This document shows, piece by piece, positions 18,547 through 26,655 of a stretch of 64,000 nt of DNA (position 1 is the stretch's first letter; every line of letters starts with the position of its first letter). Origin of the DNA: Alphaproteobacteria bacterium (lineage in GTDB: Bacteria > Pseudomonadota > Alphaproteobacteria > UBA6615); NCBI GenBank assembly GCA_011087645.1, contig JAALLF010000016.1, positions 1-64,000 of the forward strand, written 5' to 3'. The position numbers were made by a program, and so were the translations under genes. The notes below the pieces were generated by a model. That model saw nothing but the letters and a program-made list of their open reading frames with translations, was not told the origin of the DNA and did no database searches.

Positions 18547-19188
18547 ATGGACCAGCACGAAGTCATCGCGAACGAAGCTACGGCGGACACCGGAGCAGAT
18601 TCATCGGCCTATGTGCCGCCCCTCGAACTCACGGCGGGTCAGCCGGCGCCGATCGCGGCGAACGGCGGTCTCTCCTACATGTCGTTCGATCAGGACGGAG
18701 ATGCGGGAACCACGGCGGCCACGCAGGCGGCGCTCGAGCTGATCGCCGGCGGCGACGGGCAGGCGATTATCGACATGCTCGACAACGCGCCCCCCGGCCC
18801 CATCGAGACCAAATGGGGCGTCGGGTTTCGCGACTACGACGAGTGTCTGGCCCATATCCGGGCGAACAATATCGAAGCGCCTGAGGGCGGCGTTGCGCTG
18901 CCCCTGCGCTACACCATCCGCGAGGCGCCGTCCTACTCTATCGTCACGTCCAATGCCCTGTGGCGGGACCCGGCGCGCGAGGCCGAGGCAAAGGTATTGC
19001 GTAAGGACGAGCAGGATAATACGCGCCGCTACCTCTATTTCCCGCAAGTGTTGCGCGACGCGCGGCGCATCGCGGAATACTATCCAGGTCTCTCGCCCAA
19101 TAGCCCCGAATGCATGGACAGGCTCGGCGTCTCGTTGGCGCATTGTCAATCCGCGTGCGAGAATTTCTACGACGCGGCCGAGGTCTAG
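18547..19188 (+). CDS. CmcJ/NvfI-type protein, N-terminal part (ends at in-frame TAG)
   Basis: 213 residues from ATG 18547, with GGAGG upstream. Residues 1-115 are a variable leader. From about 120 (PLRYTIREAPSYS) to the end (ACENFYDAAEV) the sequence matches the start of CmcJ/NvfI/GA4-desaturase-like proteins, where an FYD..EV segment leads directly into RVYYPEMEKL. Here a TAG stands in between, and the rest continues in the same frame in the next entry. The normal codon could have been GAG, CAG or AAG. The piece alone lacks the conserved core of the family, so it is probably inactive unless TAG is read through. Confidence 0.7.
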   Translation: MDQHEVIANEATADTGADSSAYVPPLELTAGQPAPIAANGGLSYMSFDQDGDAGTTAATQAALELIAGGDGQAIIDMLDNAPPGPIETKWGVGFRDYDECLAHIRANNIEAPEGGVALPLRYTIREAPSYSIVTSNALWRDPAREAEAKVLRKDEQDNTRRYLYFPQVLRDARRIAEYYPGLSPNSPECMDRLGVSLAHCQSACENFYDAAEV

Positions 19189-19191
19189 CGC

Positions 19192-19824
19192 GTGTTCTAC
19201 CCGGAGATGGAGAAGCTTCTCTTAGAGTTTTTCCCGGGTGCAACCGATGCGCTGGTCTACAACCACGACATTTTCGACCAGGATTACGAGGGCGACCGCA
19301 CGGAAGACCAGGACAACAAGAACCCGGGTGTGAACGCGCAATATGTCAACCTGGTGCACAACGATCTGAACGACAATAGCGGGCGTGTGCGCTGCCGCGA
19401 GCTGCTCACCAAGAACCTGCGGAACTTCGGACGCGAGCAGCACTATACCGGCGAAGAGGCCGACGCGAAGATGTCGCGGCGCTTCATGTCGATCAACCTC
19501 GCCAAGCCGATGGAGACCGTGCGCCAGAACCCCTTCGTGCTGTGCGCCTGGCCCTCTTTCGCCGACCAACCCTACATCACCAATTACCGCATTTACGACG
19601 ACCGGGTCGGCGAAACCACCCGTTTCACCTACAGCCCCGACCATGATTGGTATTGGTTTCCTCAGCAGACCTCGACCGAGGTCTCGATGCTCAAATGCTA
19701 TGATTCGGTCACCGACGGTTCGGTCTCGCGCTGGTCTTTCCATTCCGCCTGCTTCGACCCGACAGCGCCCGATGACGCGCCCTGCCGCAAGAACGTCGTG
19801 GTCCGTTCCTACGTGTTCTTCTAG
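19192..19824 (+). CDS. CmcJ/NvfI-type protein, C-terminal part
   Basis: 210 residues from GTG 19192, in frame with the previous entry and one codon after its TAG. It holds the conserved family core: FYPEMEKLLLEFFPGA, NHDIF, RNFGREQHY, PFVLCAWPSF, YDDRVGETTRF, WYWFPQQ, LKCYDS and a final RSYVFF. The family includes CmcJ of cephamycin synthesis, fungal NvfI and gibberellin-desaturase-like enzymes, partly non-haem iron dioxygenases. GAGG lies 8 bases before the GTG, so re-initiation after the TAG is conceivable. Read through, the whole gene would be 18547-19824 with 425 codons. The substrate is unknown. Confidence 0.72.
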   Translation: MFYPEMEKLLLEFFPGATDALVYNHDIFDQDYEGDRTEDQDNKNPGVNAQYVNLVHNDLNDNSGRVRCRELLTKNLRNFGREQHYTGEEADAKMSRRFMSINLAKPMETVRQNPFVLCAWPSFADQPYITNYRIYDDRVGETTRFTYSPDHDWYWFPQQTSTEVSMLKCYDSVTDGSVSRWSFHSACFDPTAPDDAPCRKNVVVRSYVFF

Positions 19825-19954
19825 GGCGATTTTGTCATATCAAATAGTCGCACCGCATATCCGTTAGAATGAACGCGAGAAATAGGAAGGGTAAGGCGCC
19901 GAGGTGCTAAACGCCGACTGAAACTCCATATTCGCCTGGATTCAAGATAGAGGT

Positions 19955-20377
19955 TCAGACCTCGAAGACATTGAGCCAACTGTCGTGGATATTGCACACG
20001 CTCATGACATAAATCAGCCCGGACAAACCGGAAATATCGTGGGTGGAAACAGGTGCATCTTCTAAGGGGTTGAACATGGTCTCGCCCTTGAGGGCAAAAC
20101 TTGAATCGAATATCTGGTGCTTGACGATGTAGTGATCAAACTCCTTCATCGGGTGCCCGGTGGTGACCTCTATAATGTTGCCGCTTTTATCGATAGTCGG
20201 CAGATGACCGCCGACTTTCTTGCTCCAGCGACCGGGCGCGTCCTTCGTGTAGTAAAAGGTGCCAGCGATGGGCGCATTAAGGGGTTCGAAGCCCCCTCCC
20301 GCAAGCACGGCATTGGGCGCGATCACACTAGCCGTGCCTCCAACCAATCCGATACGCAAATAGGTTCGACGGTCCAT
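19955..20377 (-). CDS. exported superoxide-reductase-like (desulfoferrodoxin family) protein
   Basis: 140 residues from ATG 20377, chosen for the strong GGAGGAA site. The N-terminus DRRTYLRIG plus a hydrophobic stretch and AVLAGGG looks like a twin-arginine signal, so it should be folded with its iron and exported. The five iron ligands of superoxide reductase can be assigned: His58, His75 (GHPM), His82 (DHYI), Cys128 and His131 (CNIHDSW). Two differences stand out: seven rather than six residues separate His75 and His82, and the Glu-Lys before the first His is Gly-Gly. It may reduce superoxide in the periplasm, or have a changed activity. Monocistronic. Confidence 0.75.
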   Translation of the reverse strand: MDRRTYLRIGLVGGTASVIAPNAVLAGGGFEPLNAPIAGTFYYTKDAPGRWSKKVGGHLPTIDKSGNIIEVTTGHPMKEFDHYIVKHQIFDSSFALKGETMFNPLEDAPVSTHDISGLSGLIYVMSVCNIHDSWLNVFEV

Positions 20378-20992
20378 GACATTCCTCCCAACAGACAGTA
20401 TCCCGACGATACGTCCTTGGAATGAAATTCTATCTACTTGGATTCCGTATGCCAACCACGACCATAAACGACAAGACATCGCTTCGTGTTGAAGGATCAT
20501 TTAGAGCTAACGGCCAACCTACCCCGTCCCAGGCACGTGTGATTTCCGACTAGAGCTGGAGGCGCTCTTACCGTGGCCGGTACGAAGAGAAGTAGCCAAG
20601 AGAGGACATTCAGGGTAACGGCACATATTATTCGGATCGTCGGTCGGTGAAGGGTAACTTCGCTTTCCCAGCACCAGATGGCCGCAAAAGTCGAGCGGCA
20701 ATGCGCCGCGCCGTTAGTTGAAGAGCGTAGTTCGATCTGCCCGATGTCTGAAATGGATCAATAGTAAGGTTCCACGGCGACCCGATATCGCGTCGGGAGC
20801 CAGGGGTGAAGACGAAGAAATCTCACAGCCCGAAAATCTGACAGAATTACTAGCAGAGTGAGACTTGGCGGTTTTGGTCAATTAATACTGACCGGGTGAA
20901 CCTGTTACACATGGTACGCGCGTTTCCACCCTTGGCTGTTTCAGGCCGTCAGCGGCCTTGGTATAACCCAACGACCAACAGGAGACGGGCGG
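20378..20992. other. intergenic region, no gene seen
   Basis: About 600 bases between divergent genes. No frame has coding character. It must hold the promoter of the superoxide-reductase-like gene and that of the ketopantoate-reductase-like gene. No clear -35/-10 pair, repeat or RNA structure was found apart from CAGGAG at 20979-20984, the ribosome site of the next gene. Confidence 0.5.
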
Positions 20993-22021
20993 ATGGATGG
21001 TAAGCGGATCGCCGTGGTGGGGACCGGCGCGAACGGCGCAGCCTTCGGCGCCGATATGGTCCGCGCCGGGTTGGATGTCACCTTCATCGAGCAGTGGCCG
21101 GCCCATGTCGAGGCGATGCGCGCCAACGGGCTGCGCGTCGAAATGCCCGAAGAGACGGTGACCACGCCGGTCCGCGTGTTCCATATGTGCGACGTGGCGA
21201 CCCTGCGCGAACCCTTCGACATCGTCCTGTTAGGGGTTAAGGCCTACGACACGCGCTGGACGTGCGAACTGATCAAGCCGCTGGTCGCGCCGGACGGGCT
21301 GGTTACGGGGCTGCAGAACGGCATGACATTGGACGATGTCGCCTCGATCATGGGGGCCGAGCGCACGCTGGGCGCGGTGATCGAAGTCGCGGCCGGCATG
21401 TTCGAACCCGGCGTGGTGGTGCGCCAGACCGGTCCGGCCGGCACCTGGTTCGGCATCGGCGCCTATGACGAGGCGACGCGCGGCCGCGAGGCGGAAGTTG
21501 CCGACATTCTGCGCCACGCCGGCGAGGCCGAAGTGCGCGACGACATCCGCTCGGCGAAATGGATGAAGCTGGTGGTCAACGCGTCGGAATTCCTGCCGTC
21601 CTCGATCCTCAACCTGCCGCTCGCCGAGGCGATCAAACTGCCGGGCATGCGCGATGTGATGGTCGCCTCGGGCCGCGAAGCCGTGCGCACGGCGCTGGCG
21701 CTCGGCCACGACTTGGTACCCATATTCGGCAACAAGCGCATCGAAGCCAATGACCCGGATCACTACGCGACAGTCCTGCTCGATGAAGTCCTCACTGGAT
21801 GGACGCTACCGGACACCAAAGTCACGGTGCTGCAAGACTGGATCAAGGCGCGGCGGGCCGAGGTCGATGACATCAACGGACTGGTCGTGCGCGAACAGGA
21901 GAAGCTCGGCGGCGAGGCCCCGGTCAACTCAGCCCTGGTCGAGATCGCCCACCAAATCGAGCGCGGTGACCTGAAAGCCGATCCGTCGAATGCCGATTTG
22001 CTGAGGTCGCTCCTCGACTAG
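20993..22021 (+). CDS. ketopantoate reductase (PanE/ApbA) family oxidoreductase
   Basis: 342 residues from ATG 20993, with CAGGAG upstream. The N-terminal Rossmann domain begins RIAVVGTGANGAAFGADMVRAG, with the GxGxxG-like loop at 9-14. LLGVKAYDT and TGLQNGM match the NADPH/substrate region of PanE, and KWMKLVVNASEFLPSSIL carries the conserved lysine and asparagine of the C-terminal domain. Family members reduce 2-dehydropantoate in pantothenate synthesis, but many homologues of this length act on other 2-oxo acids. No other pan gene is near, so the substrate is uncertain. Confidence 0.82.
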   Translation: MDGKRIAVVGTGANGAAFGADMVRAGLDVTFIEQWPAHVEAMRANGLRVEMPEETVTTPVRVFHMCDVATLREPFDIVLLGVKAYDTRWTCELIKPLVAPDGLVTGLQNGMTLDDVASIMGAERTLGAVIEVAAGMFEPGVVVRQTGPAGTWFGIGAYDEATRGREAEVADILRHAGEAEVRDDIRSAKWMKLVVNASEFLPSSILNLPLAEAIKLPGMRDVMVASGREAVRTALALGHDLVPIFGNKRIEANDPDHYATVLLDEVLTGWTLPDTKVTVLQDWIKARRAEVDDINGLVVREQEKLGGEAPVNSALVEIAHQIERGDLKADPSNADLLRSLLD

Positions 22022-22061
22022 GCGCGTGTCGACTGGCGCGTTCCCGCCGTTAGCCCTCGCC

Positions 22062-22937
22062 CTATACTGCCCGCCAGTCGCGCAGGCGTGGGTCGAGCGC
22101 GTCGCGCAGGCCGTCGCCGAGCAGGTTCAGGCCGAGCACGGCCAGCGCGATGGCAACGCCGGGGAAGATCGCCAGGCGCGGTTCGATCGCCATCAGGGTC
22201 TGCGCCTCGAACAGCATGCGGCCCCAGCTCGGCGCCGGCGGCTGGGTGCCCAGGCCGAGATAGGCCAGGGCCGCCTCAGCCAGGATGGCGATGGCGAACT
22301 GGATGGTCGCCTGCACGATCAACACCGAGGCCACATTGGGCAGCACATGGTCGCGGGTGACGGCGAACGGCCCCTTGCCGATGGCCAGCCCGGCGCGGGT
22401 ATATTCGAACGCCCAAACTTGGCGCGCCGCGCTGCGGGTCACCCGGGCGAACACCGGTATGTTGAAAATACCAATGGCGATGATGGCGTTGACCGCGCCG
22501 GGGCCGATCAGGGCGGTGATCAGCAGGGCGGAGATAATCGCCGGGAAGGCGAAGACCACGTCGGAGCCGCGCATGATGATCTCGTCGATCCAGCCGCCGC
22601 GCGCCGCCGCGATGGCGCCCAGCAGCACGCCGAATACTAAGCCGATGCCGACCGCCACCACGCCGACCACGATTGAATTGCGTGCACCCACCATCAGACG
22701 CGACAGCACATCGCGGCCAAGCAAGTCGGTGCCCAACCAGTGGGCGGCGCTAGGGCCCTGGAGGCGGTCCGGCACGGAAATGGCGTCCACGGCGTAGGGG
22801 GTCCAGACCAGGGCAACCAGCGCGGTCGCGACCAGCGTTGCGGTCAGGGCCACCCCGAGCAAAAAATTCGGCTGCCGCCATAGCACCGTCCATCGCGCTG
22901 GACGAGCCGCCGAGAGATTATCCGCACCGAGGCTCAT
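22062..22937 (-). CDS. peptide ABC transporter permease (DppC/OppC type)
   Basis: 291 residues. The short cytoplasmic start is followed by a first membrane helix and the OppC_N-like segment, then LGTDLLGRDVLSRLMVGARNS, which is diagnostic of DppC/OppC permeases. The EAA loop is VFARVTRSAARQVWAFEYTRAGLAIG. Last gene of the minus-strand operon, 10 bases after the DppB-type gene. It pairs with that protein to make the channel for peptides or similar compounds. Confidence 0.92.
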   Translation of the reverse strand: MSLGADNLSAARPARWTVLWRQPNFLLGVALTATLVATALVALVWTPYAVDAISVPDRLQGPSAAHWLGTDLLGRDVLSRLMVGARNSIVVGVVAVGIGLVFGVLLGAIAAARGGWIDEIIMRGSDVVFAFPAIISALLITALIGPGAVNAIIAIGIFNIPVFARVTRSAARQVWAFEYTRAGLAIGKGPFAVTRDHVLPNVASVLIVQATIQFAIAILAEAALAYLGLGTQPPAPSWGRMLFEAQTLMAIEPRLAIFPGVAIALAVLGLNLLGDGLRDALDPRLRDWRAV

Positions 22938-22947
22938 GGGCGCGCGC

Positions 22948-23895
22948 TCATGTGGCGGATCGCGGCCGGGGGTCGATTATCCCGTAGGCGATATCGACCA
23001 GGAAATTCACCACCACCACCAGCGCCACCAACAGCATCACGACATCGCGCACGACGATGACATCACGTTGGCTGACCGCCTGGAAAATCAGCCGCCCCAA
23101 GCCGGGCAGCGAAAAGACGTTTTCGACGACGATCGAACCGGCCAACAGAAAGGCGAATTGCAGGCCCAGGATGGTGGTCATGGGGATCAGCGCGTTGCGC
23201 AACACATGGCGCCACAGCACCCGCCGCTCGGCCAAGCCCTTGGCCCGCGCCGTGCGTACATAATCGGCGCCCAAGGTCTCGAGCACTGCCGAGCGGGTCA
23301 CCCGCGCCAGGATCGCCGCTTCCGGCAAGGCCAGCGCCGTGGCCGGCAATATCAGCGCCCACAGGCCGGCGCCGAGACCCGCCTGCCAGCCGGGAAAGCC
23401 GGCCGCGGGAAACCAGCCAAGCGTCACCGCGAACAGCAGAATGAGAAGAATACCGAACCAAAAATTAGGAATCGCCATGCCGATCTGGGCGAAGGTCATC
23501 ACCCCGTAATCGCCCGGCCGGTTGCGCCGTGTGGCGGCGAACATGCCGAGCGGCACGGCGATCAGCGACGAGGCGGCGAAGGCGATCAACGCCAGAGGTA
23601 TCGTCACTTCCAGCCGGGCGGCGATCAATTCGCCGACCGAAACCGCATAGGTGTGGCTGACCCCGGTTTGACCCACCACCATGCCGGCAATCCAGGCCAG
23701 ATAACGCTCCAGCGGCGGGCGGTCGAGGCCCATCTGGGTGCGCAACGCAGCGAGGGTATCGTCCTGCGCCTCGATGCCGAGGATCAGCAGCGCCGGGTCG
23801 CCCGGCAGCACCTCCAGCACAACAAAGATCGCCGCGCTGGCAATAATCAATGTCGCCAGCAGGATCAGCGCGCGGCGGATCACAAAGGTCAGCAT
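22948..23895 (-). CDS. peptide ABC transporter permease (DppB/OppB type)
   Basis: 315 residues with six membrane helices. The family motifs include EVLPGDPA at about 28-35, the segment MGLDRPPLERYLAWI, and the EAA loop RVTRSAVLETLGADYVRTARAKG, followed by LRNALIPMTTILGLQF. It forms the channel with the DppC-type protein. It is separated from the upstream binding-protein gene by a 160-base gap holding a long hairpin repeat. Confidence 0.92.
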   Translation of the reverse strand: MLTFVIRRALILLATLIIASAAIFVVLEVLPGDPALLILGIEAQDDTLAALRTQMGLDRPPLERYLAWIAGMVVGQTGVSHTYAVSVGELIAARLEVTIPLALIAFAASSLIAVPLGMFAATRRNRPGDYGVMTFAQIGMAIPNFWFGILLILLFAVTLGWFPAAGFPGWQAGLGAGLWALILPATALALPEAAILARVTRSAVLETLGADYVRTARAKGLAERRVLWRHVLRNALIPMTTILGLQFAFLLAGSIVVENVFSLPGLGRLIFQAVSQRDVIVVRDVVMLLVALVVVVNFLVDIAYGIIDPRPRSAT

Positions 23896-23940
23896 GAGCG
23901 GGAGCGTTCCTTATTTCGGTCTACACGGCGCGCCTTCACC

Positions 23941-24038
23941 CTTCGAGACGCGATCTTCGATCGCTCCTCAGGATGAGGCTGTGTAATTGCCGAAAAATAT
24001 AACCTCATGCTGAGGAGGCGCGAAGCGCCGTCTCGAAG
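23941..24038. repeat. long imperfect hairpin repeat, family 2, inside the peptide operon
   Basis: The left arm (23941-23978) starts CTTCGAGACG and ends CTCCTCAGGATGAGG. The right arm (24003-24038) is its near-complement, CCTCATGCTGAGGAG to CGTCTCGAAG. Each arm carries its own mini-hairpin (CGATC-TTC-GATCG; GCGC-GAA-GCGC), giving a cruciform shape. A second copy lies at 48138-48240. Between a binding-protein gene and its permeases such structures can protect the upstream mRNA, as the REP between malE and malF does. Confidence 0.75.
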
Positions 24039-24058
24039 CACCGCGTGAGCGCCACTAG

Positions 24059-25531
24059 CTACTCCCAGCGCACGCCGGTCACATCGTTAGCCTGAACCGG
24101 GCTGTTGCGCCACATGCCTTTAAGCTCCTTGCGCCACACGCCAAGTTTGGCGAGTTGGAACATGAAGCCGTTGACCGCGTCTTCGGCGAGGATGCGCTGC
24201 GCCATGCCCATGAGCTCGGCCCGCTTGGCCGGGTCGCTGGACTTGGTCAGATCTGCGAACACCGATTTGAATTTGGCCGAGTCGTAATTGAAGTAATATT
24301 TGTCGCGGGCATAGATGCCGATATCCTGCGGCTCGCTGTGGGAGACGATGGTCAGATCGAAGTCGCCGCCGCGGAACACCTGCTCCAGCCACTGCGCCCA
24401 TTCCACCGGAATGATCTCGGCCTCGATACCGACCGCCTTGAGCTGAGCGGCAACGATTTCGCCGCCGCGCCGCGCATAAGTCGGCGGCGGCAGTTTAAGG
24501 GTCAATTTCAGATTTTCCGCGCCGGCCTCTTTCAGCAACGCGCGGGCCTTGGCCGGATCGTGGGGATAGGTCGCCGTCAAATCCACATAGGCCGGGTGGT
24601 GGGGGGCGAAATGGCTGCCGATCGGCGTGCCGAAGCCGAACATGGTGCCGTCAACCACCGCTTTGCGATCGATGGCGTGGGCAATCGCCCGGCGCACCCG
24701 CACATCGTCGAGCGGCGGCTTAGTGTTGTTGATCGACAAGATGGTCTCGCCCTCGGTCGAGCCGATGGCCACTTCAAAATTCGGGTCGGCCTGAAAGGCG
24801 AGCACCGCTTCCGGCGCGTTAAGTTGCGGCACCGCGTCGATATCGCCGGCCTTCAACGCGGCGACTTGCGCCGACGGGTCGGGGATAATTTTAAACGTCA
24901 CTTTCTGCAGGGCCGCGCCGCCATCGACCGCCGACAATTCGATACGGTCGCCCTTGACCCATTGGTCGAACTTGAAGGGGCCGCTGCCGATCGGTTTCGA
25001 TTTGTTCGTGTCGGCCGTCGCCGGGCTGACGATAACCGCATCGCCCCAGCCTAAATTGAACAACAACAAACCTTCGGGCCGGCTAAGGGTAATACGCACG
25101 GTCTGCGGATCGACCGCTTCGACCGCGTCGATCGCGGCGAAGAGCGGCTTCTGGGCATTGACCGAGTCAGGTCCGCGCGCCCGGTCCAGCGAGAATACCA
25201 CGTCACTGGCTTCCAGCGCGGCGCCATCGTGGAACCGCGGTTTAGCCCGCAGCTTGAAAGTATAGACCAGCCCATCGCCGGACACCGACCATTCGCGCGC
25301 CAATTGCGGCTGCACGGCGCCGGTCTCGTCGATGCGGGTCAGGCCCTCGAAGACATTGGCGTAGACAACGGCGTCGATCGCCGCGGCGGCGCCGGCCGTC
25401 GGGTCCAAGTGCGGCGGCTCCAGGGTCATGCCGAGGGTCAGCGTATTCTTGCTCTGCGCCTGGGCAACGCCGCTCAGCGCCACGCCGGCCAGCATCATCG
25501 ATACCGCAATGCGGAAAAGAAACTTGATCAT
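24059..25531 (-). CDS. peptide ABC transporter substrate-binding protein (family 5)
   Basis: 490 residues from ATG 25531, with GTAGGAATC upstream. The signal peptide (1-25, ending ALSGVAQAQ) directs it to the periplasm. The mature start NTLTLGMTLEPPHLDPTAGAAAAIDAVVYANVFEGL is the family-5 (DppA/OppA) pattern. RFHDGAALEASDVVFSLDRA and PIGSGPFKFDQWVKGDRI are further family blocks. It binds peptides or related compounds. It follows the two peptidase genes in the same direction and precedes the permeases, so uptake and hydrolysis are probably linked. Confidence 0.92.
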   Translation of the reverse strand: MIKFLFRIAVSMMLAGVALSGVAQAQSKNTLTLGMTLEPPHLDPTAGAAAAIDAVVYANVFEGLTRIDETGAVQPQLAREWSVSGDGLVYTFKLRAKPRFHDGAALEASDVVFSLDRARGPDSVNAQKPLFAAIDAVEAVDPQTVRITLSRPEGLLLFNLGWGDAVIVSPATADTNKSKPIGSGPFKFDQWVKGDRIELSAVDGGAALQKVTFKIIPDPSAQVAALKAGDIDAVPQLNAPEAVLAFQADPNFEVAIGSTEGETILSINNTKPPLDDVRVRRAIAHAIDRKAVVDGTMFGFGTPIGSHFAPHHPAYVDLTATYPHDPAKARALLKEAGAENLKLTLKLPPPTYARRGGEIVAAQLKAVGIEAEIIPVEWAQWLEQVFRGGDFDLTIVSHSEPQDIGIYARDKYYFNYDSAKFKSVFADLTKSSDPAKRAELMGMAQRILAEDAVNGFMFQLAKLGVWRKELKGMWRNSPVQANDVTGVRWE

Positions 25532-25617
25532 GATTCCTACCCCACTCATTTGCTTATGTTTATTGTTTTGTGCAGTGCAACATAACAGGGCTATCGGAGG
25601 GCTGCAATCGCAACGAT

Positions 25618-26655
25618 TCAACAGTAAACATCCTGATAGCCCGGCATATCGCCCAAACTCCGCGCCTCATAGACTCCCCGCGCCACCGCCCGCGCCAGGC
25701 AATCGGCGGCGGCGGCGCCCAGTTGGGCGATGTCGGCCACCGGCGCAGACAAATCGCGCCGGCCGGTCGACAGGACAAACACGATATCGCCGTCGAGCGG
25801 CGTATGCACCGGCCGCAAGGCGCGCGCCAATCCGTCCTGAGCCATGATAGCGACCCGGCGCGCCTGGGCCTTGGTGAGCGACAGATCGGTGGCGATGACG
25901 GCCAGGGTGGTATTGGCGCCCGTTTCGATTTCGCTTTGCGCCATGCGCGGATTATTGAAGTCATAGGCCAGCGTATCGGGCAGAGCTGCTGGCGCGCCCC
26001 GGCCGCCATATTCGTCGCCCTGTTCGAACGGCCAAGCCCAGAACCGGTCGCTCCCCGGCATGACCGCCGACCCGGCCGCGTTGACCGCCGCCAGCGCCCC
26101 GACACACGCCCCGGCGCTCACACCGCCCTCGAGCATAAAGGACGCGCTGCCCAGCCCGCCCTTGAGCGACCCCGCCGAGGCGCCAAGGCCGGCGCCCGCA
26201 TTGCCGAGAGAAAATGTTTCGCCAGCGCCGCTCACCGCCGCCCGGCCCAACGCGCGATAGGGCAACGCCGCGCCGCTTTCTTGGGTAAAGGCGGATTTGT
26301 CACCGCCATTGGACAGATCAAACAAGATCGCCGATGGCACGATCGGCACCACCGCGTTGTGGACCGCGAAGCCGCGACCCCGCGCCGCCAGCCACGACAT
26401 CACCCCGCCAGCGGTATCGAGCCCGAAGGCCGAGCCGCCGCTCAACACAATGGCGTCGACCCGCTCGATAGTGGCTGCCGGGTCGAGCAGCTCGGTATCG
26501 CGGGTGCCGGTGCCGCCGCCGCGTACATCGATTGAGGCGACCGCCGGCTCGTCAGGCAGGACGACGGTCACGCCCGTGCGCACTAACGCATCTTCGGCAT
26601 TGCCGACAGCGATGCCGGGAACGTCGGTGATGGAATTACGGGGTCCGGGCGTCAT
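25618..26655 (-). CDS. P1-family peptidase (DmpA-like aminopeptidase/amidase)
   Basis: 345 residues from ATG 26655, which overlaps the upstream stop as ATGA. It belongs to the self-processing DmpA/NylC family of Ntn-like hydrolases: NSITDVPGIAVGNAED at the start, LSGGSAFGLDTAGGVM at 71-86, and KGGLGSAS at about 165-172. There Gly169-Ser170 is the likely autocleavage site that frees the nucleophilic serine. DmpA releases N-terminal residues from peptides, including D-amino acids. Coupled to an M20 hydrolase and a peptide transporter, it probably processes imported peptides or amides. Confidence 0.88.
   Translation of the reverse strand: MTPGPRNSITDVPGIAVGNAEDALVRTGVTVVLPDEPAVASIDVRGGGTGTRDTELLDPAATIERVDAIVLSGGSAFGLDTAGGVMSWLAARGRGFAVHNAVVPIVPSAILFDLSNGGDKSAFTQESGAALPYRALGRAAVSGAGETFSLGNAGAGLGASAGSLKGGLGSASFMLEGGVSAGACVGALAAVNAAGSAVMPGSDRFWAWPFEQGDEYGGRGAPAALPDTLAYDFNNPRMAQSEIETGANTTLAVIATDLSLTKAQARRVAIMAQDGLARALRPVHTPLDGDIVFVLSTGRRDLSAPVADIAQLGAAAADCLARAVARGVYEARSLGDMPGYQDVYC

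Noticed and set aside
22936..23976. Open frame of 346 codons on the plus strand opposite the DppB-type gene
   Set aside because: It is the complement of a clear permease gene; the product is Gln/Arg/His-rich low-complexity sequence without homology signals.
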